Positions 51,975-63,990 of a stretch of 64,000 nucleotides of DNA are shown here, piece after piece. The DNA lies in contig NW_001799588.1 of NCBI RefSeq assembly GCF_000165425.1, forward strand, positions 190,920 through 254,919, written 5' to 3'. Numbering within the stretch: position 1 is the stretch's first letter; the number at the start of each line of letters is the position of its first letter. Under the pieces are notes generated by a model. It searched no databases, was not told the origin of the DNA, and was given only the letters and a program-made list of their open reading frames with translations. The translations under genes were made by a program, and so were the position numbers. The stretch is from Paramecium tetraurelia. Taxonomy: Eukaryota; Ciliophora; Oligohymenophorea; Peniculida; Parameciidae.

Positions 51975-53969
51975 TACTAAATTAAATTAGAAAATATTTC
52001 TCTAAAATCGCTTAGGAAGCTTTAAATCTACGACACAAGCACGTCAATGAACAATATTCCCAATACAAATCGAATCCTAAAATTTTTAATCCAAGAAAAG
52101 GAGATAATATCCAACCTGATTAAATAAAGAAAATGAAATAAGAGGCTATGCAAGAAATTGAAAAATTCTAACAGAATTACTTATTTGATATTACTTTCAA
52201 CACTAAAGGCTTGGTCAAATTGTTAGGCTAAATTAGCTATGTGTATGATAATCATGATCTAATATAATCTCCTTAATTTTAAGAAATCATCAAAAGTTCC
52301 AAAGACAATTTATATCAATTTTAAAACATAAGGGAATTAGCCTTACTATTGAATTTTTGCTTCAAGCATTAATTGGGAGATGAAAATCTATGGTTTGCTA
52401 CTTATTAGCACCTACTCAATACTTAATCTTAAATATAAGTAGAAGACTTACTGTTAATCTTTGAATCAATTAATGAGTCCAACTTTGAATATCTAAAACC
52501 AATCTTTAAGCAATTCGAAAATGCGATCTTAGAAGAAGTACAAAGAAATAATCACAAAATTACTATCAAGGCACTCCAAATTTATCGTAAATTTTAACCA
52601 GACAACAGCAACTTCTTCTATTCTATTAAAAAATAGATAATTGAAACACTGCCCTAAACTAATACTGATTCAGTTCTGAATTATCTTAGGTATTATGGTT
52701 TGGGCAATGAGCCAATTGAAGATCGATAAGAGATCTTAAATGCCATTATGATTCATCTATACAAATTGCAGAAATTCTTAAACAAGAAACAATTGCTTTA
52801 AGTCTATTATACTTATGTAAGAACATAGTTAGGATCTGAAGTATTATATCGTTTAATTGAAGATAGGGTTGCATTGTTAATAGATGAATTTTAATTAAAT
52901 GAAATTGAATAATTGTTAATTATAGCTGCTAATCAAAAGAACCAAACCATTTTTAAACATGCTGAAAGACTGCTCAAATAAAGATTGCTTGACTGCAATC
53001 CTGCTGATCTTGTATAGATTGCTGTTCTATTTATTGAAAATAATTAAGGGACCCCTGAATTTATTGATTCCCTAGAATAACATTTAATCTAAGCCATTTA
53101 TACAACTGATGATATAACAGAATTACTTTGGGCCTTAGTCTAAAAATAGCACAATTCTAGATGGATGGAGAAAATAGCAGATGCTTGCAAAGAGAGAGTA
53201 GCAAAATTGTCAGTTAAATAATTGACTTCAATTATATGGATGACAAGTGATTATTTTAAGAGATTAACCAATAAACAAAAGTAATCATCTAAATACATTG
53301 ATTTGTATGAACTCATTGAAAAACATTTAATCTAGTATTTTGAAGAAGGAGAAGTTAAAAACAGGGATGTTGCACTTGTTATGAATGCATATATAAGAAA
53401 TATTCCAATTTCTAAGGATTTAGTAGATTTAATGGAGATTTATATTCTTAATTCTACAGAGGAAGAACTTTAGGAATTAGATGGTTGGAGTGTCTCCCAA
53501 ATCATTTGGGGATTTAGTTAAATTGAAGGTAAGTATTCATTTTAATCTTAGACTATCTGAATCTAAAGGAATTTTTAAACTTTATGGTTAAAGTAACTAT
53601 TGAATGTATTGGTGAAATGAAAATTGATGAACTCTTTACAGTTTTGAGAGTTTATGTACATGAGAAATAAGAAACTGAAGAAATGATTAAAGAGGCTATT
53701 GAAAAAACCAATTTTTGGATGGATTAATTAGACCTTAATCAAGTTTATTTAGGAATTCATATTTTCACTAACACCTAATTTACAAAGTAAATTACAATTG
53801 TTAAATTCTTAGTCTTTAAGGAATTAATGAATTAATTAAGAAACTTTTAGATAGGTTAGAGTTCTTAAAGTCCATAAAACCATAAGTAGATCCAGATGAA
53901 GAGGAAGAAATAGACCATGATAAAGAATAAAAAGTAAGGCTTGAAGTAGAAAAATATAAATATTCTTGA
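51971..53969 (+). CDS. Large helical-repeat protein, possibly mitochondrial
   Basis: A 649-residue protein with introns 53529-53551 (23 nt) and 53787-53812 (26 nt). The N terminus (MILNQIRKYFSKIAQEALNL) is basic and amphipathic like a mitochondrial presequence. The body is a long array of paired helices (IRELALLLNFCFKHQLGDEN, QVYYTYVRTQLGSEVLYRLI, LVDLMEIYILNSTEEELQEL), recalling organellar RNA-binding helical-repeat proteins of ciliates. It ends with an acidic tail. No named family could be assigned. The ATG overlaps the previous gene's stop, which is unusual for a eukaryote. A later in-frame Met near 52133 is an alternative start. Confidence 0.72.
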
Positions 53970-55123
53970 TACTATTATGAGTTATATAATAAATACAAAG
54001 ATGTAACTTCATCTCTTTTTTAGTAAATTGCATCAAACTGAATTTTTTTAATTATTAAATTATTGATATTTCTATATAAAAATTAGTTTAAATATAACAA
54101 TAATTCAAATACAAAAACAAAACAAGAAGACATTGAAAATTTCAGAAAGCCTTCATCATCCAAATATAATATTATTTCTATCTTAATAATATATGAGAGA
54201 CTATTTAAATAAATTTTAATTTTATAGTTTTTAATTTTTACAATAGGAAATGCATCATCTCTGTTTTATTAAAATCTATTTCACATTGACAATTGTTTAT
54301 AACCAGAAGATGGCTAAATTTATATATAATTTTATACTCAAAAATATTTCCCATACTATCTGAATTATAAATTATTTTCAATATTTTGATCATTTTACAG
54401 AGTTGCTTAGAATTTGTATATACATTTTCTTAACCTACTTTACCTAAAATAAATTATCATATTTTTTCATAGCTAGACGATAGTTAAATTTAATATTTTA
54501 TTTATTTCTTAGTATCATAATAATGTTTATACTATTTAGAATTCTCATGAAGTAGTTAGAATTTAGATTAGGAATTCAAACTATCCAATTTGATTTTCGA
54601 ATTAATTAATCCTTTCAATCATGAAGTTGTCAGAATTTTAAAAAGTTTCAAAAAATAGAGATAGAATTTAAAAAATAAATTATAGCATAGGATTAAGATC
54701 CTATCAAGTTATTAATAGGTTATTTACTTTTTGTCATCATTAATGTTAGATGAATAGAAGCATGTTTATAAAACTGAGGAGATATTTAGAATTTGTTAAA
54801 TTTTGCGACACTGAATTTGTTAATTTTGTATATAGATATTTTATGATTTTCCAGAATATTATAATATTAGATTTCTGAGCAGAGAAATATGAATCATAAA
54901 TTGAAAATATCTTTCGTTAAATTAATTATATTGATGTAATAAGCAGAGAAACAAAGTTCGATAGTATTTAAAACTTTTTTAAACTATATACAGAGAGGCG
55001 TTAAGAATGAAATTAAGAAAATGGCAGTTCAAAATATTCACTAATAATGATATTCCATCTCTAAATTAAATTCCATATGAGTTATTTTATTGATAGTTGT
55101 ATTATTTTAAAAATGAATATCAT
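53970..55123. other. Gene-poor AT-rich stretch
   Basis: About 1.15 kb between convergent genes, more than 80% AT, with many poly-A/T runs. No convincing frame, domain or RNA gene was found on either strand. Confidence 0.6.
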
Positions 55124-56053
55124 TCAGATGTGCAACTATATTAACATAGCAGTCATATTGTCACATCCATAACCAGTAGTAGTATCGATAGCCAAAGAAG
55201 AATCAAGCAAATTTTCAAGTATTAATGGTGGTTCCATACCCCTTTCTAGTCGTTCTCCAATGAATTACATCACTTTGTAACTATTCATGGTTTCGAACAA
55301 TCCATCACAACCGAGAAATAGGAATCTAGATATTAGCAGTTATTCTTACTTGTCTTCCTTACTCAATTTTATCTTTCTAATTTCAGGTTCAGCAATCACC
55401 ATTTGTTAATTGGCTGGCAATGGTTCTTATTTGAATTCAAAATCGCCAAAAGCACGTGAAACTGAGAGTGTTCCATTGAGACGTCCTTCTTCATTAACAA
55501 ATCCTCCTGCAAATCTGATTCTAGCCAGTTCATTACATGGAAGGTGATCTTTTGTTAACTCGATGGTTTCATCATCTCTCATTAGAAGACAACGAGAATC
55601 GCCTAAATTAGCAACGTACAAGGTCTTCTAGACTACTAAAGCCACCACTGCTGTTGAACCTATAAATGTATCTAAAAAAAGAATATAGGATTAAAAGGAT
55701 TACTTTTAGCCACATTAGTTTTGATCATTTCATCCAAATGTATGAAACAATCATGTAAAGCTTAAGTGTAATCTTCACCTATGAATGAAGGCTGCTAAAC
55801 TAGGGCTTCTAGAAAATTGTCAGCCAAGTAATTTGAAATTCCAGCACCACCGTGTCCATCAAATACAGCAAATAATGAGATATCTTCTCTAAAGTCTACT
55901 TTCATAATGTGAGCATCTTCCATTTAAAGTCTCCAACCTAAAATTTATTAATACACACTCACCTTGCATTGACGCAGTATGGCAGTACAGAATTGCATTA
56001 GACTACTACTCGTGCAATTTCTGGGTGATTGGTTATGACAAAAACTAACCCAT
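55124..56053 (-). CDS. PP2C-type Ser/Thr phosphatase
   Basis: A 282-residue protein with introns 55938-55962 (25 nt), 55672-55703 (32 nt) and 55326-55349 (24 nt). The start MGQFLSQP suggests N-myristoylation. All metal-site motifs are present: WRLQMEDAH, VFDGHGG, ANLGDSRC, LSVSRAFGDFEFK, LFLGCDGL and GCDNMTAM. PP2C enzymes are Mg/Mn-dependent monomeric phosphatases; in Paramecium, PP2C is known in cilia, where it opposes cAMP- and cGMP-dependent phosphorylation in swimming control. This is the minimal catalytic form, with no extra domains. Confidence 0.94.
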
Positions 56054-56622
56054 TAATTATATTATTTATGCTTTTAGTATCAATTTAATTGCATTTAGAC
56101 AAGAAATTTAGAATCATTTTATAACAATATCTCATTATATTTGTATTCCTTTTATAAATTTATTATTGAATCAATAAAATTTTCAATATTTTTATTACTA
56201 AAATCAATCACCCGTCTCCCTTTGCCCTTATGGCATATAAAACAGTCATACTAACATTGTTTTATATATTAAAAATTATAAAATATTTAATAATAATAGA
56301 GTTATTCCAAATTTATTATACTAATTATAGAATTCAATTTAAATAAATTGAAGACAATGATTAATACTTAAAAATATTGATCAGATTATTAAGAACAAAA
56401 ATAAAAATAGAGAATTACAAGATTCTTGAATTGGAATAAGATAATAATATATTATTATTTAACAAATATTTTAATATAAGTAAAAAATAGACCATATTTA
56501 ATATTACTGATGATGGAATAGCGATATCATCTTAAAAACTAGAAAATAATATAATATTATGAAGTTATCTTAAAATTTAACAAAGATGTAATATAATTTA
56601 TATAAAATAAAATAAATTTTAT
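56054..56622. other. Intergenic region between divergent genes
   Basis: About 570 bp of AT-rich DNA between the starts of the PP2C gene (minus) and the pseudokinase-like gene (plus). It presumably holds both promoters. No specific site was recognised. Confidence 0.55.
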
Positions 56623-57828
56623 ATGGGAAATGCATTAAATGATATTGGTGAAAATTACGACTTTAAATTCATTCAAAAGGTTTAACATCCACTTTTTGGT
56701 CAAATCGACATTCTTGAATGCCAAATCTAAGATTTTCCTGATATTGAACAATATATGAGAGTTATTCCAAAATTAATTAATCAAGACTATATTGCCTTTA
56801 TTAAAAGGTACATCAAATTGTAGAATCTTCATAAACATGAAATGACCTCTCCATTTCTTATATACATCTCTAACAATATATTTGAATGCCCATCACATTC
56901 ATTATTTGATGAAATCTAAGTAAAAAGACAGCAAGGAACTCAATTTGCAGAATCTGAATTATGGTACCTAGCAAAGAGCTTGATCGCTGGATACTCCATA
57001 TATCTTTAAATTCCAGAACTAGTCAAATAAACACAATTAACACTACATAATATTTTTATAACCAAAAAAGGTCACATAAAATTAAGTTTACATACATTGT
57101 TTTTAATAAATGCAACTAACTTCAAAAATCAATATATTGAAGAATCATAATATAGTCATAAGATCAGCAAGGAGATAGGGTTGGTTTTGCTTGAAGCCAG
57201 TTGTTTATCATTTGAAGATAGTATTAAAGTCATGGATATGTAATATTCTATTGAATATTCCAATTTTGTTAAGGATATGATTGGAGATACAAAGTCATTG
57301 TAGTATTTCTAAAATTATCAAATGAGCAAGAAGATATCAAAAACAATCTATGGGGAATCATAACTAAAGAAGACAGCAACATTACTTGCTCAATAGACTA
57401 AATCATTAAAATAATCTTAAATCATTGAGACATATCATGTTAAATCACCTGTCAAAACAGATACAAATCAATTTGATTAAGTCTCTAAAATTGCAAGCAT
57501 CCCCGAGGTAAATGAATAAGATTAAAAGAAATCATAACAATTGGAATTTTTTTCTGGTAGAAAATCAACCCAACCTATCCCAAATGTCCAATCTGAAATT
57601 TATTACCATTCTAAATAATAATCATTATAGATTAATGATTAATCGCCTTAAATGATTCAACAATAACAGTTCTTCGATCATTAAAATGTTTAATATAATC
57701 ATAATTAACCTGTAATGCAATAATTAGATGTCTTAAGTGAAAAGTTCAATTAAAGATTTTGGAAAGCTATTGATTAAGCAAAGAGATAAGTCTTAATTTA
57801 TGAATAAAGAAGTAAATAGATATATTGA
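56623..57828 (+). CDS. Protein-kinase-like protein, probable pseudokinase
   Basis: A 401-residue intronless protein. The start MGNALNDIGENYDFKFIQK suggests N-myristoylation and the beginning of a kinase N-lobe (VQHPLFGQIDILE). QLTLHNIFITKKGHIKLSLH lies where kinases have the catalytic and metal-binding loops (typically HxDxKxxNIL...IKLxDFG). The HRD and DFG residues and an evident VAIK Lys are missing. The C-terminal half is Gln/Ser-rich. Kinase homology is inferred from spacing and these blocks only. A regulatory scaffold role would be typical. It converges with the GH31 gene, with 10 bp between stops. Confidence 0.7.
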
Positions 57829-57838
57829 TTAAATAATA

Positions 57839-60364
57839 TCATTATAATACTAATTTCAAATTATCTTTTCCTAAATAAAAAGGGCCTATAAATATAGAAT
57901 TTTATTTTTAAAATCCAGATATGCAATTTTTAAATATGCATTCTTAACCATAGATGAGAATTTCATCAATAATGATTTCCGATTTACATTAAGAAAGATT
58001 TAAGATCACACCATCTTAAAGTATTTCCAATTTGAAATCTATTAATTAAGCTTGCATAGCTTTTTCTTCATTTTCAAAATCCTCCAAATCAGCGAAAACT
58101 CCAATAGCAACCTAATTGGAAACAGCAGCTATCAGCCGATAATGATTATCCAAAGATTTCACATTATTGATTGTTTCTATTGTATTCTACAGTATCAAGT
58201 ACCCACTTCGAATAAATATGGGTGTTAGATCAGTATAGGAACAAAAAAGGACGTGATCTTATTAACCTTTATAATCTAACCCCGTTGTAAGGTCATACCA
58301 ATCAGATTCTGGAAAGTATGCCTTTCTAGTCATTGATTCCTCTAAAATAGGAGCCCCCATTAATTCGTTCCCAATTATGAATTAAGTATCCATTACAAAA
58401 TCTCTATATGTTAAATTATCTTCAGGGAATATAAAAAATAAGGGATTGATAACTAAATATAAAGGAATAAAATGTACTTGTGCCATGATTTTATTCTCTT
58501 ATGAAAACAGAGTAAAACCATTTTAAGAGAGAATATCGAAAATGAATATTCTTTTAAGCTGTTTGAATGACTTTGTGATCAAGATTATAAAATTCTTATG
58601 ATTTAGATAAATCATTATTGTGATTTCGAAAGAAAGGATAAAATATTCCTAATTAAATCCATCTTTAACAAAGCTTAAAGTTAGTATCCCCCATGAATCC
58701 ACAAACATCAGCTCCAACCATGGGAATTCCATAAATTTAAAATGAAAATATCTACCCTAAGGATAAGTAGAGAAAATCCCATGATGCTCCATTGTCTCCT
58801 GTCCAATGTTAAGCATATTATCCAGAACCTGGAAATGTTGACCTTGTAATTTAAAGTGGCTGAATCTTACCCAACTCCTTCAAGGCTTGATATGTATAAT
58901 AGGAATCCATGATACCATAGAGATTATGCACATCTTTGTGTAGGTAATTTCCATAATGAAGTAGATGAGGTGGAAGTGTCTTATAGGACAATTATGTGGC
59001 TCCAGGAGTATAAGCAAAATTAATATTTTCATTCAATTTGTCAAATCTTTGTTAATGATCATGTAAATTTCTATTTAGTTAACACTCGCCATCACAAAAA
59101 TTGGCAGGCTCATTCATATCAACCCATAGTCCATCAAATTACACTTAGTCATAGAGATGTTCGTGCATTTCATTCCAAAATTTACTAATATTAGGGTGAA
59201 AGAAATCAGGGAAGTATGATTCTCCTGGCCACACTCGTCCTTAAAATCTATATCCACTCTCTGGTGAATATGCAAACACATCATATTCTATACCTCTTTT
59301 GTAGCCTTCATCTAGTTCACCGTACTTAACACCTACTGCCACATCAACAATAGGTATATATCGAACACCCAAGCCTTTTAAGATTTCATAATCTTATTTA
59401 GTGAACCTATCTGAATCAACAGAAAATATTTATCTATCATGCATATAATCTATGTCTGACCAAATTGTATCAAGAGGAATTTTATGCTTTTAGTATGATT
59501 GAACCACTTCTACTAATTCGCTACCTTAGTTATATCCCCATCTACTTTAATGAAAACCAAAACTCCAAAATGGAGGCAATAACCATCCCCCCAAATAATT
59601 ATGATATTACTTGATTACATTTCTAGGGGATTAATCTCCTAAAAACAATTTTATGTGAATTATTCCTCCTATCGTTATAAATTTCATTTTTTCCTCCTAA
59701 TAAATAATGTCCATTGGAGAAGAGGATTTATAGAACATAATATTGAATTTGCGAGCATCCTCCATACTCAACAAAACTGGATGACTTGAATATACATTCT
59801 TTCCTGGTCTCTCCCCATCTTCAATAATGTTTGGTTCATCTCTTGCATACAAAGTATATATTCCTTATTTAAAACGAAATCCAACTTGGTTTCTTTCTCC
59901 CAACCCCCACATCTCCTTGTTTTGAGGATAGTGTGTGAATTCTATGTAATTTTCACTAAAAGCCAATTCTGAAATAGTAAAGATTGCTCTATCATCTCTG
60001 TAAATCTATATTTTGACTGGGTCGTTTGTAATATTCACAGAGTAGTTATATTTTTCCAAGGGCAGAGGATTTTCTACATCCTTGTAATTGAATGGCTAAT
60101 GTAATTAGAAGCATTTACAGGTTGTTAAGGGATTCTGAAATGTTTACGATCCTCATCATAAATCTAGATGTCAACTTATGAGTCATTTTCAAGCCTTATT
60201 TCAAGAATTAAGATTTTATTTAATTTAATGGATTAACCATTCCTCTCGATATTCTTATTAATGGTGTGTAATTTATATTGTTGAATTTATTTGTCATTTC
60301 TAATTTAAGTGGCAATATATTATGTAAATGTAACTTAAAAGTATAAACAGATGATTAAAAACAT
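57839..60364 (-). CDS. GH31 alpha-glucosidase, secreted or lysosomal
   Basis: An 825-residue protein with introns 60096-60118 (23 nt) and 58453-58477 (25 nt). It starts with a signal peptide (MFLIICLYFQVTFTQ), then a beta-sandwich N domain (LNKILILEIRLENDSQVDIQ). The (beta/alpha)8 catalytic domain follows: nucleophile Asp in GLWVDMNEPANF (about residue 406), acid/base Asp in HWTGDNGASWDFL (about 516), SDIDYMHDR, FFRNHN and NPLFFIFPED. C-terminal sandwich domains end at IFIGPFYLGKDNLKLVLQ. Lysosomal acid glucosidase and secreted glucosidases of ciliates have this plan; it hydrolyses alpha-1,4-glucosidic bonds of glycogen or starch. Small plus-strand frames at its 3' end are shadows. Confidence 0.95.
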
Positions 60365-61891
60365 CTGATATTATTTATAATTAAATTTATAATATGAGAT
60401 AATATTTAAATTAAGACTCTCTAAAATATATAAATAAGGATATACTATATAACATAGAATGTGTTCAATTCTATCAAGTAGATGATAAATATCAAACACT
60501 AATTTTGTTAATAAATAAGTTTTTTTATTCTACTTGCTTATAAAATCCTGTAGCTTATTAAGTGTATCACTCTTTTATTGTTTATCTTTATTGGAATCAA
60601 GAATATATTTTCATTGGGAAGTATAAATATGTTTTTAAAATAATAATAATAGATTAACATCCACTTTTAAGAGTAAAAAGTCAGTTGCCTATCTATAGTC
60701 GATTAAAGTTTCATCTACGTATTCAGAATACTTGATATTATTTTTATTCTATGTAAATCAATTTTATATATAATCACTCTTTATCATCGAACAAACTGAT
60801 AATTTATTCTTATAATAAAAACTATCTTTTAAAATGAAAGTCTTATTATATTGAAGGTTTGTGGGAAAGATTATGGACCGAGGAATCTGACTCACTTTCT
60901 GTCCCCCAATTCGAAATTCTGCTTCGACTAGAATACTTGAAAGTGTTCAAGCATTCCAGACTAATAATATACAGTTGCTACATCTTGGAAAATGATTTTT
61001 GTAGATACTTATAAGACTACATTAGCAAAATTATTAAGAAAATAATTTTTGCATAGTGCTGGATAATCCCACCATCCACTCAATTATAATAAATTTTAAA
61101 TCAATTTTCTTCTTCCAAATAACCCTTAGATTAAATTTATCGAAAGGTTATGGGGAATTGTAAAGCGATACTTCTCCAAAATATATGTTGCAAAAGTTGG
61201 CTAAAAATTTCATAAAATGTGCTTTCGAAATTTTTTTCATATGTTCAATAAAAATAAAACGATGTGGATTGAAGTTCAATTACTAAAACAATAGTATCAA
61301 GCGATATTGGCAAGTTATGATTTACTTGGGTAGCATTTAGAAAATCTTATGAAAACAAGAATAGACATACTTACTTTAAATTAATATAATATTCTGAAAA
61401 ACTGAATTACATACTAGAATTTAAATTATTTATAAATGAGAATTATTATAAAAAATTTTCTTTCAAGCTTGCTTGCTTTTAAATAAGTTTATTCATTTTA
61501 CTTGGCTGTTATGAAAAACAAATTAAATATGGATTTTGCAACTCAAAGTAAATGAAGGCTGAGATTCTTTTTGGCTGTATCAATAAATGAGAAATTGAGT
61601 GGAATTTATAAAATATTTAAATTATTATTTTTTTGTTATAAAAATAGGAAAACAATTTTATTTTCTTATTGGATTTGTTTTGGGTTTCATGATAACTAGG
61701 AGTATATTTAGAAACGCCTTATTTGATAAGATTGCTATGAAGTATTATGATATGGTGAATGAAAATTGATATATTATATAAAATTGTAAATAATGCATTG
61801 TTTGTGGAAAGAATCACAAATTAATTCAAATAAATAAGCTATAATTTGTCACAAACTAAAATAAATAATTTTAATAAAGTTTGATATAGCA
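60365..61891. other. Gene-poor AT-rich stretch containing a transposase remnant
   Basis: About 1.5 kb between the GH31 gene (minus) and the cytochrome b5 gene (plus). Apart from the transposase-like segment at about 60945-61405, listed separately, it is AT-rich without coding signal. Terminal inverted repeats around the remnant were not recognised by eye. Confidence 0.55.
60945..61405 (+). mobile_element. Remnant of an IS630/Tc1/mariner-type DDE transposase
   Basis: An open plus frame of about 150 codons ending in TGA at 61405. Near 61121 it reads LLPNNPQIKFIERLWGIVKR, matching the PPNxPxLNxIExxWxxLK block around the last catalytic acid of IS630/Tc1/mariner transposases. Before it, KMIFVDTYKTTLAKLLRKQF may be the degraded second acid region. 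The N-terminal DNA-binding part and the first Asp are missing or too worn to see, and there is no start codon at a sensible place. The GC content is slightly higher than in the flanks. Paramecium germline DNA carries Tc1/mariner elements that are normally removed from the macronucleus, so a retained fragment is notable. Confidence 0.65.
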
Positions 61892-62668
61892 ATGGAAGAC
61901 AAAATAACATCCATTGTCGCGGATGATAGAATTGACGAGATTTTACATTTGAATGCTACTAAGGAGGAGTTAATTATCATACTCAATTACATTATTATGG
62001 ATTATAAAAAGTTCTCGTTGACAGATAAAATCTTACTGCAGTCATAAAAATTACAGAAACTAGCATTAGAAGAATGCATTGAAAATCGATATGTGTATAT
62101 CTTCTTGCCAGGAGTAAAGAATTCTATGGACATTAAATCCTAAAAAGAAGTCAGATACACATATGAACCTAAAGAAGGGAAGATTTTGAAAGAAAAATAT
62201 AGGAATGGTCGTAAAACTGAATCAACTGAGGTCACTTATGAGCAAATCAATAAAATGTTAGGATCCTTCAATCAAAGTACAGGTGCCTTCTTATCAAGCA
62301 AACCTAACTTCGCTGAAAGCAGATTCATAGCTCCACTTTTATCTTAAGAGGAGGTGTCCAAAAGGGAGAAGGTCTAAGTGAAGGGAGGACAAATTCAATT
62401 TGTGTAAATACCAAGAAAAAATAAACACCCCTTTAAAAATTATACTGCAGAAGAAGTCTAAAAACATAATAAGCCAGGGGATGTATGGACTGTGTTGAAT
62501 GGTAAAGTTTATGACATTTCCCTTTACTTGGATTATCATCCTGGCGGAGTCGAAAAGTTGATGCTTGGAGCTGGAAAGGACTGCACAAAATTATTTAATT
62601 AATTCCATTCTTGGGTGAATGGACATGCATTTTTGGAATAGGATTATATTGGTAACTTAAAATATTGA
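61892..62668 (+). CDS. Protein with C-terminal cytochrome b5 haem domain
   Basis: A 258-residue intronless protein. Residues about 178-258 are a cytochrome b5 domain: YTAEEVQKHNKPGDVWTVLN, GKVYDISLYLDYHPGGVEKL with the first haem His in HPGG, GAGKDCTKLF, and FHSWVN with the second haem His. The N-terminal 175 residues are helical then Lys-rich, with no recognised domain. The layout resembles the NCB5OR/CYB5R4 N-terminal part but lacks reductase domains. It probably serves as an electron carrier to a separate partner. No membrane anchor follows the haem domain. Confidence 0.85.
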
Positions 62669-62696
62669 TAATTATATATATTATGATATATAAATT

Positions 62697-63438
62697 TCAA
62701 TAGAGCAAATAAATGACCAAAACCATAGCAACGATAACTGCAGCGATAAATAGTTTTGTTCTTAAAGCTCTACTTTCCTAATCTTTTCTGACTTATGTTG
62801 CCTTGGCTGATAATAAAATTAATTTACTGTTGTTTTCATTGCACCTGCAAATGTAGTCATGGTTTAAGTAGTATGTACTAAAATCTAAATTTAATCTTCT
62901 CTGTCTAAGATTTGGTCTAGAAGTATTATAATTATGGTTTACCTAAAGTCAGAGACATTTGATTTGCTACATCTGTCAACTGCTTTTATAATCTGACAAT
63001 TTTTTCATTTTCTGGATCACTGTTATAATAAGTCTTTAAAATTGCATAATGATATTGATACCATCTTGGCTTTCAAGTACTCTACAAATTAGTTTTGAAT
63101 TCCATAATTAACTGCTTGTCTTCTAACATTTTCAGGAAATTTCTCACAAAACAATTCTTTGATTTCTTCTAAAAACGCAAAGGCAGTAGCTTTTGACAAT
63201 AATGCATCTGCCAAACATAAGTAAGTGAAATCATTTTCATTTATGTAATGGAAATGGTAACTAGTATTCAATCTAAATTTACTCATTACTTTTATTCATA
63301 AACACATGTTTGGCGAGTGTTCTTTTTCAGTTTGTCAAATAGTTTCTTAGCTAAAGAAGGGAAATTACTGGTCATAGATTCATAATCAACAAGTGTTATA
63401 TTGTTTCCCCTCACAATGACGGCATAAATCAAGGACAT
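62697..63438 (-). CDS. VAMP7: VAMP7-type longin R-SNARE
   Basis: A 210-residue protein with four introns (63261-63289, 63034-63061, 62917-62942, 62802-62827). A longin domain spans 1-115 (MSLIYAVIVRGN, YHFHYINENDFTYLCLAD, AFAFLEEIKELF). The R-SNARE helix runs about 120-180 with the zero-layer Arg in LDREDQ. A C-terminal membrane anchor ends the protein (LFIAAVIVAMVLVIYLLY). Such SNAREs drive fusion at endosomes, lysosomes, contractile vacuole and phagosomes. The fourth intron ends in AAG; without it the anchor is lost. Its ATG is 23 bp from the start of the divergent NT-C2 gene. Confidence 0.92.
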
Positions 63439-63461
63439 AGAAAATTTAAAATTATTTAATA

Positions 63462-63990
63462 ATGAATATTCGAGGATTTAAGTTTTTGGTTGAAGCTACA
63501 ATCATTAATGTTTCGATAAGTGTTCAATTTAGTTGTAAAATATAGGTCATTCTAAAAAGAGGTATAGCATATCATATTTATTAATTCAAAAAGGATCATC
63601 GAAATTGGAAACCCAACCTACGTATGAATTACACAAAGGCCTTGCAATAATAAATGAATCCTTAAATTTTAGCATATCAGCCAGTTTGGGGTTGGATGGC
63701 AAATTTGAAGAGAAAAAAACTCAAATAATTGTAATTCTAGTCACCGAAAAAGGATAAAAGAATGCTGGTATGCATAACTTGAATATATCGCAATATCTCA
63801 ATCAACAACAGTTTGGTATGAGAATGTTCTATAAAAATTACTAGAATTTTAAGAAGCCTTGCCATTAGAAAAATGTCCAGATAAAAATGCAAAAGTTGTA
63901 GTCAACTTTAAAATTAAACAAATAGGAGAAATAGATTAAGAGTAATACTAAAATTTCATCTAGATTGGAAACTACAGACCAGTCAATTGA
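63462..63990 (+). CDS. NT-C2 domain protein (EEIG1/EHBP1 N-terminal C2 type)
   Basis: A 155-residue protein with introns 63562-63593 (32 nt) and 63816-63844 (29 nt). The whole protein is one C2-like sandwich of the NT-C2 family: FKFLVEATIINVSISVQF, CKIQVILKRGSSKLETQP, LAIINESLNFSISASLGLDG, TQIIVILVTEKGQKN and KVVVNFKIKQIGE. In animals and plants this domain begins larger adaptor proteins linking membranes to actin or organelle movement; here it stands alone. The stop TGA at 63990 lies 10 bases from the window end. Confidence 0.82.

Noticed and set aside
57921-58145. Plus-strand 74-residue Ser-rich frame between the pseudokinase-like and GH31 genes
   Set aside because: It is antisense to the C-terminal domain of the GH31 glucosidase, which continues in frame to 57839.
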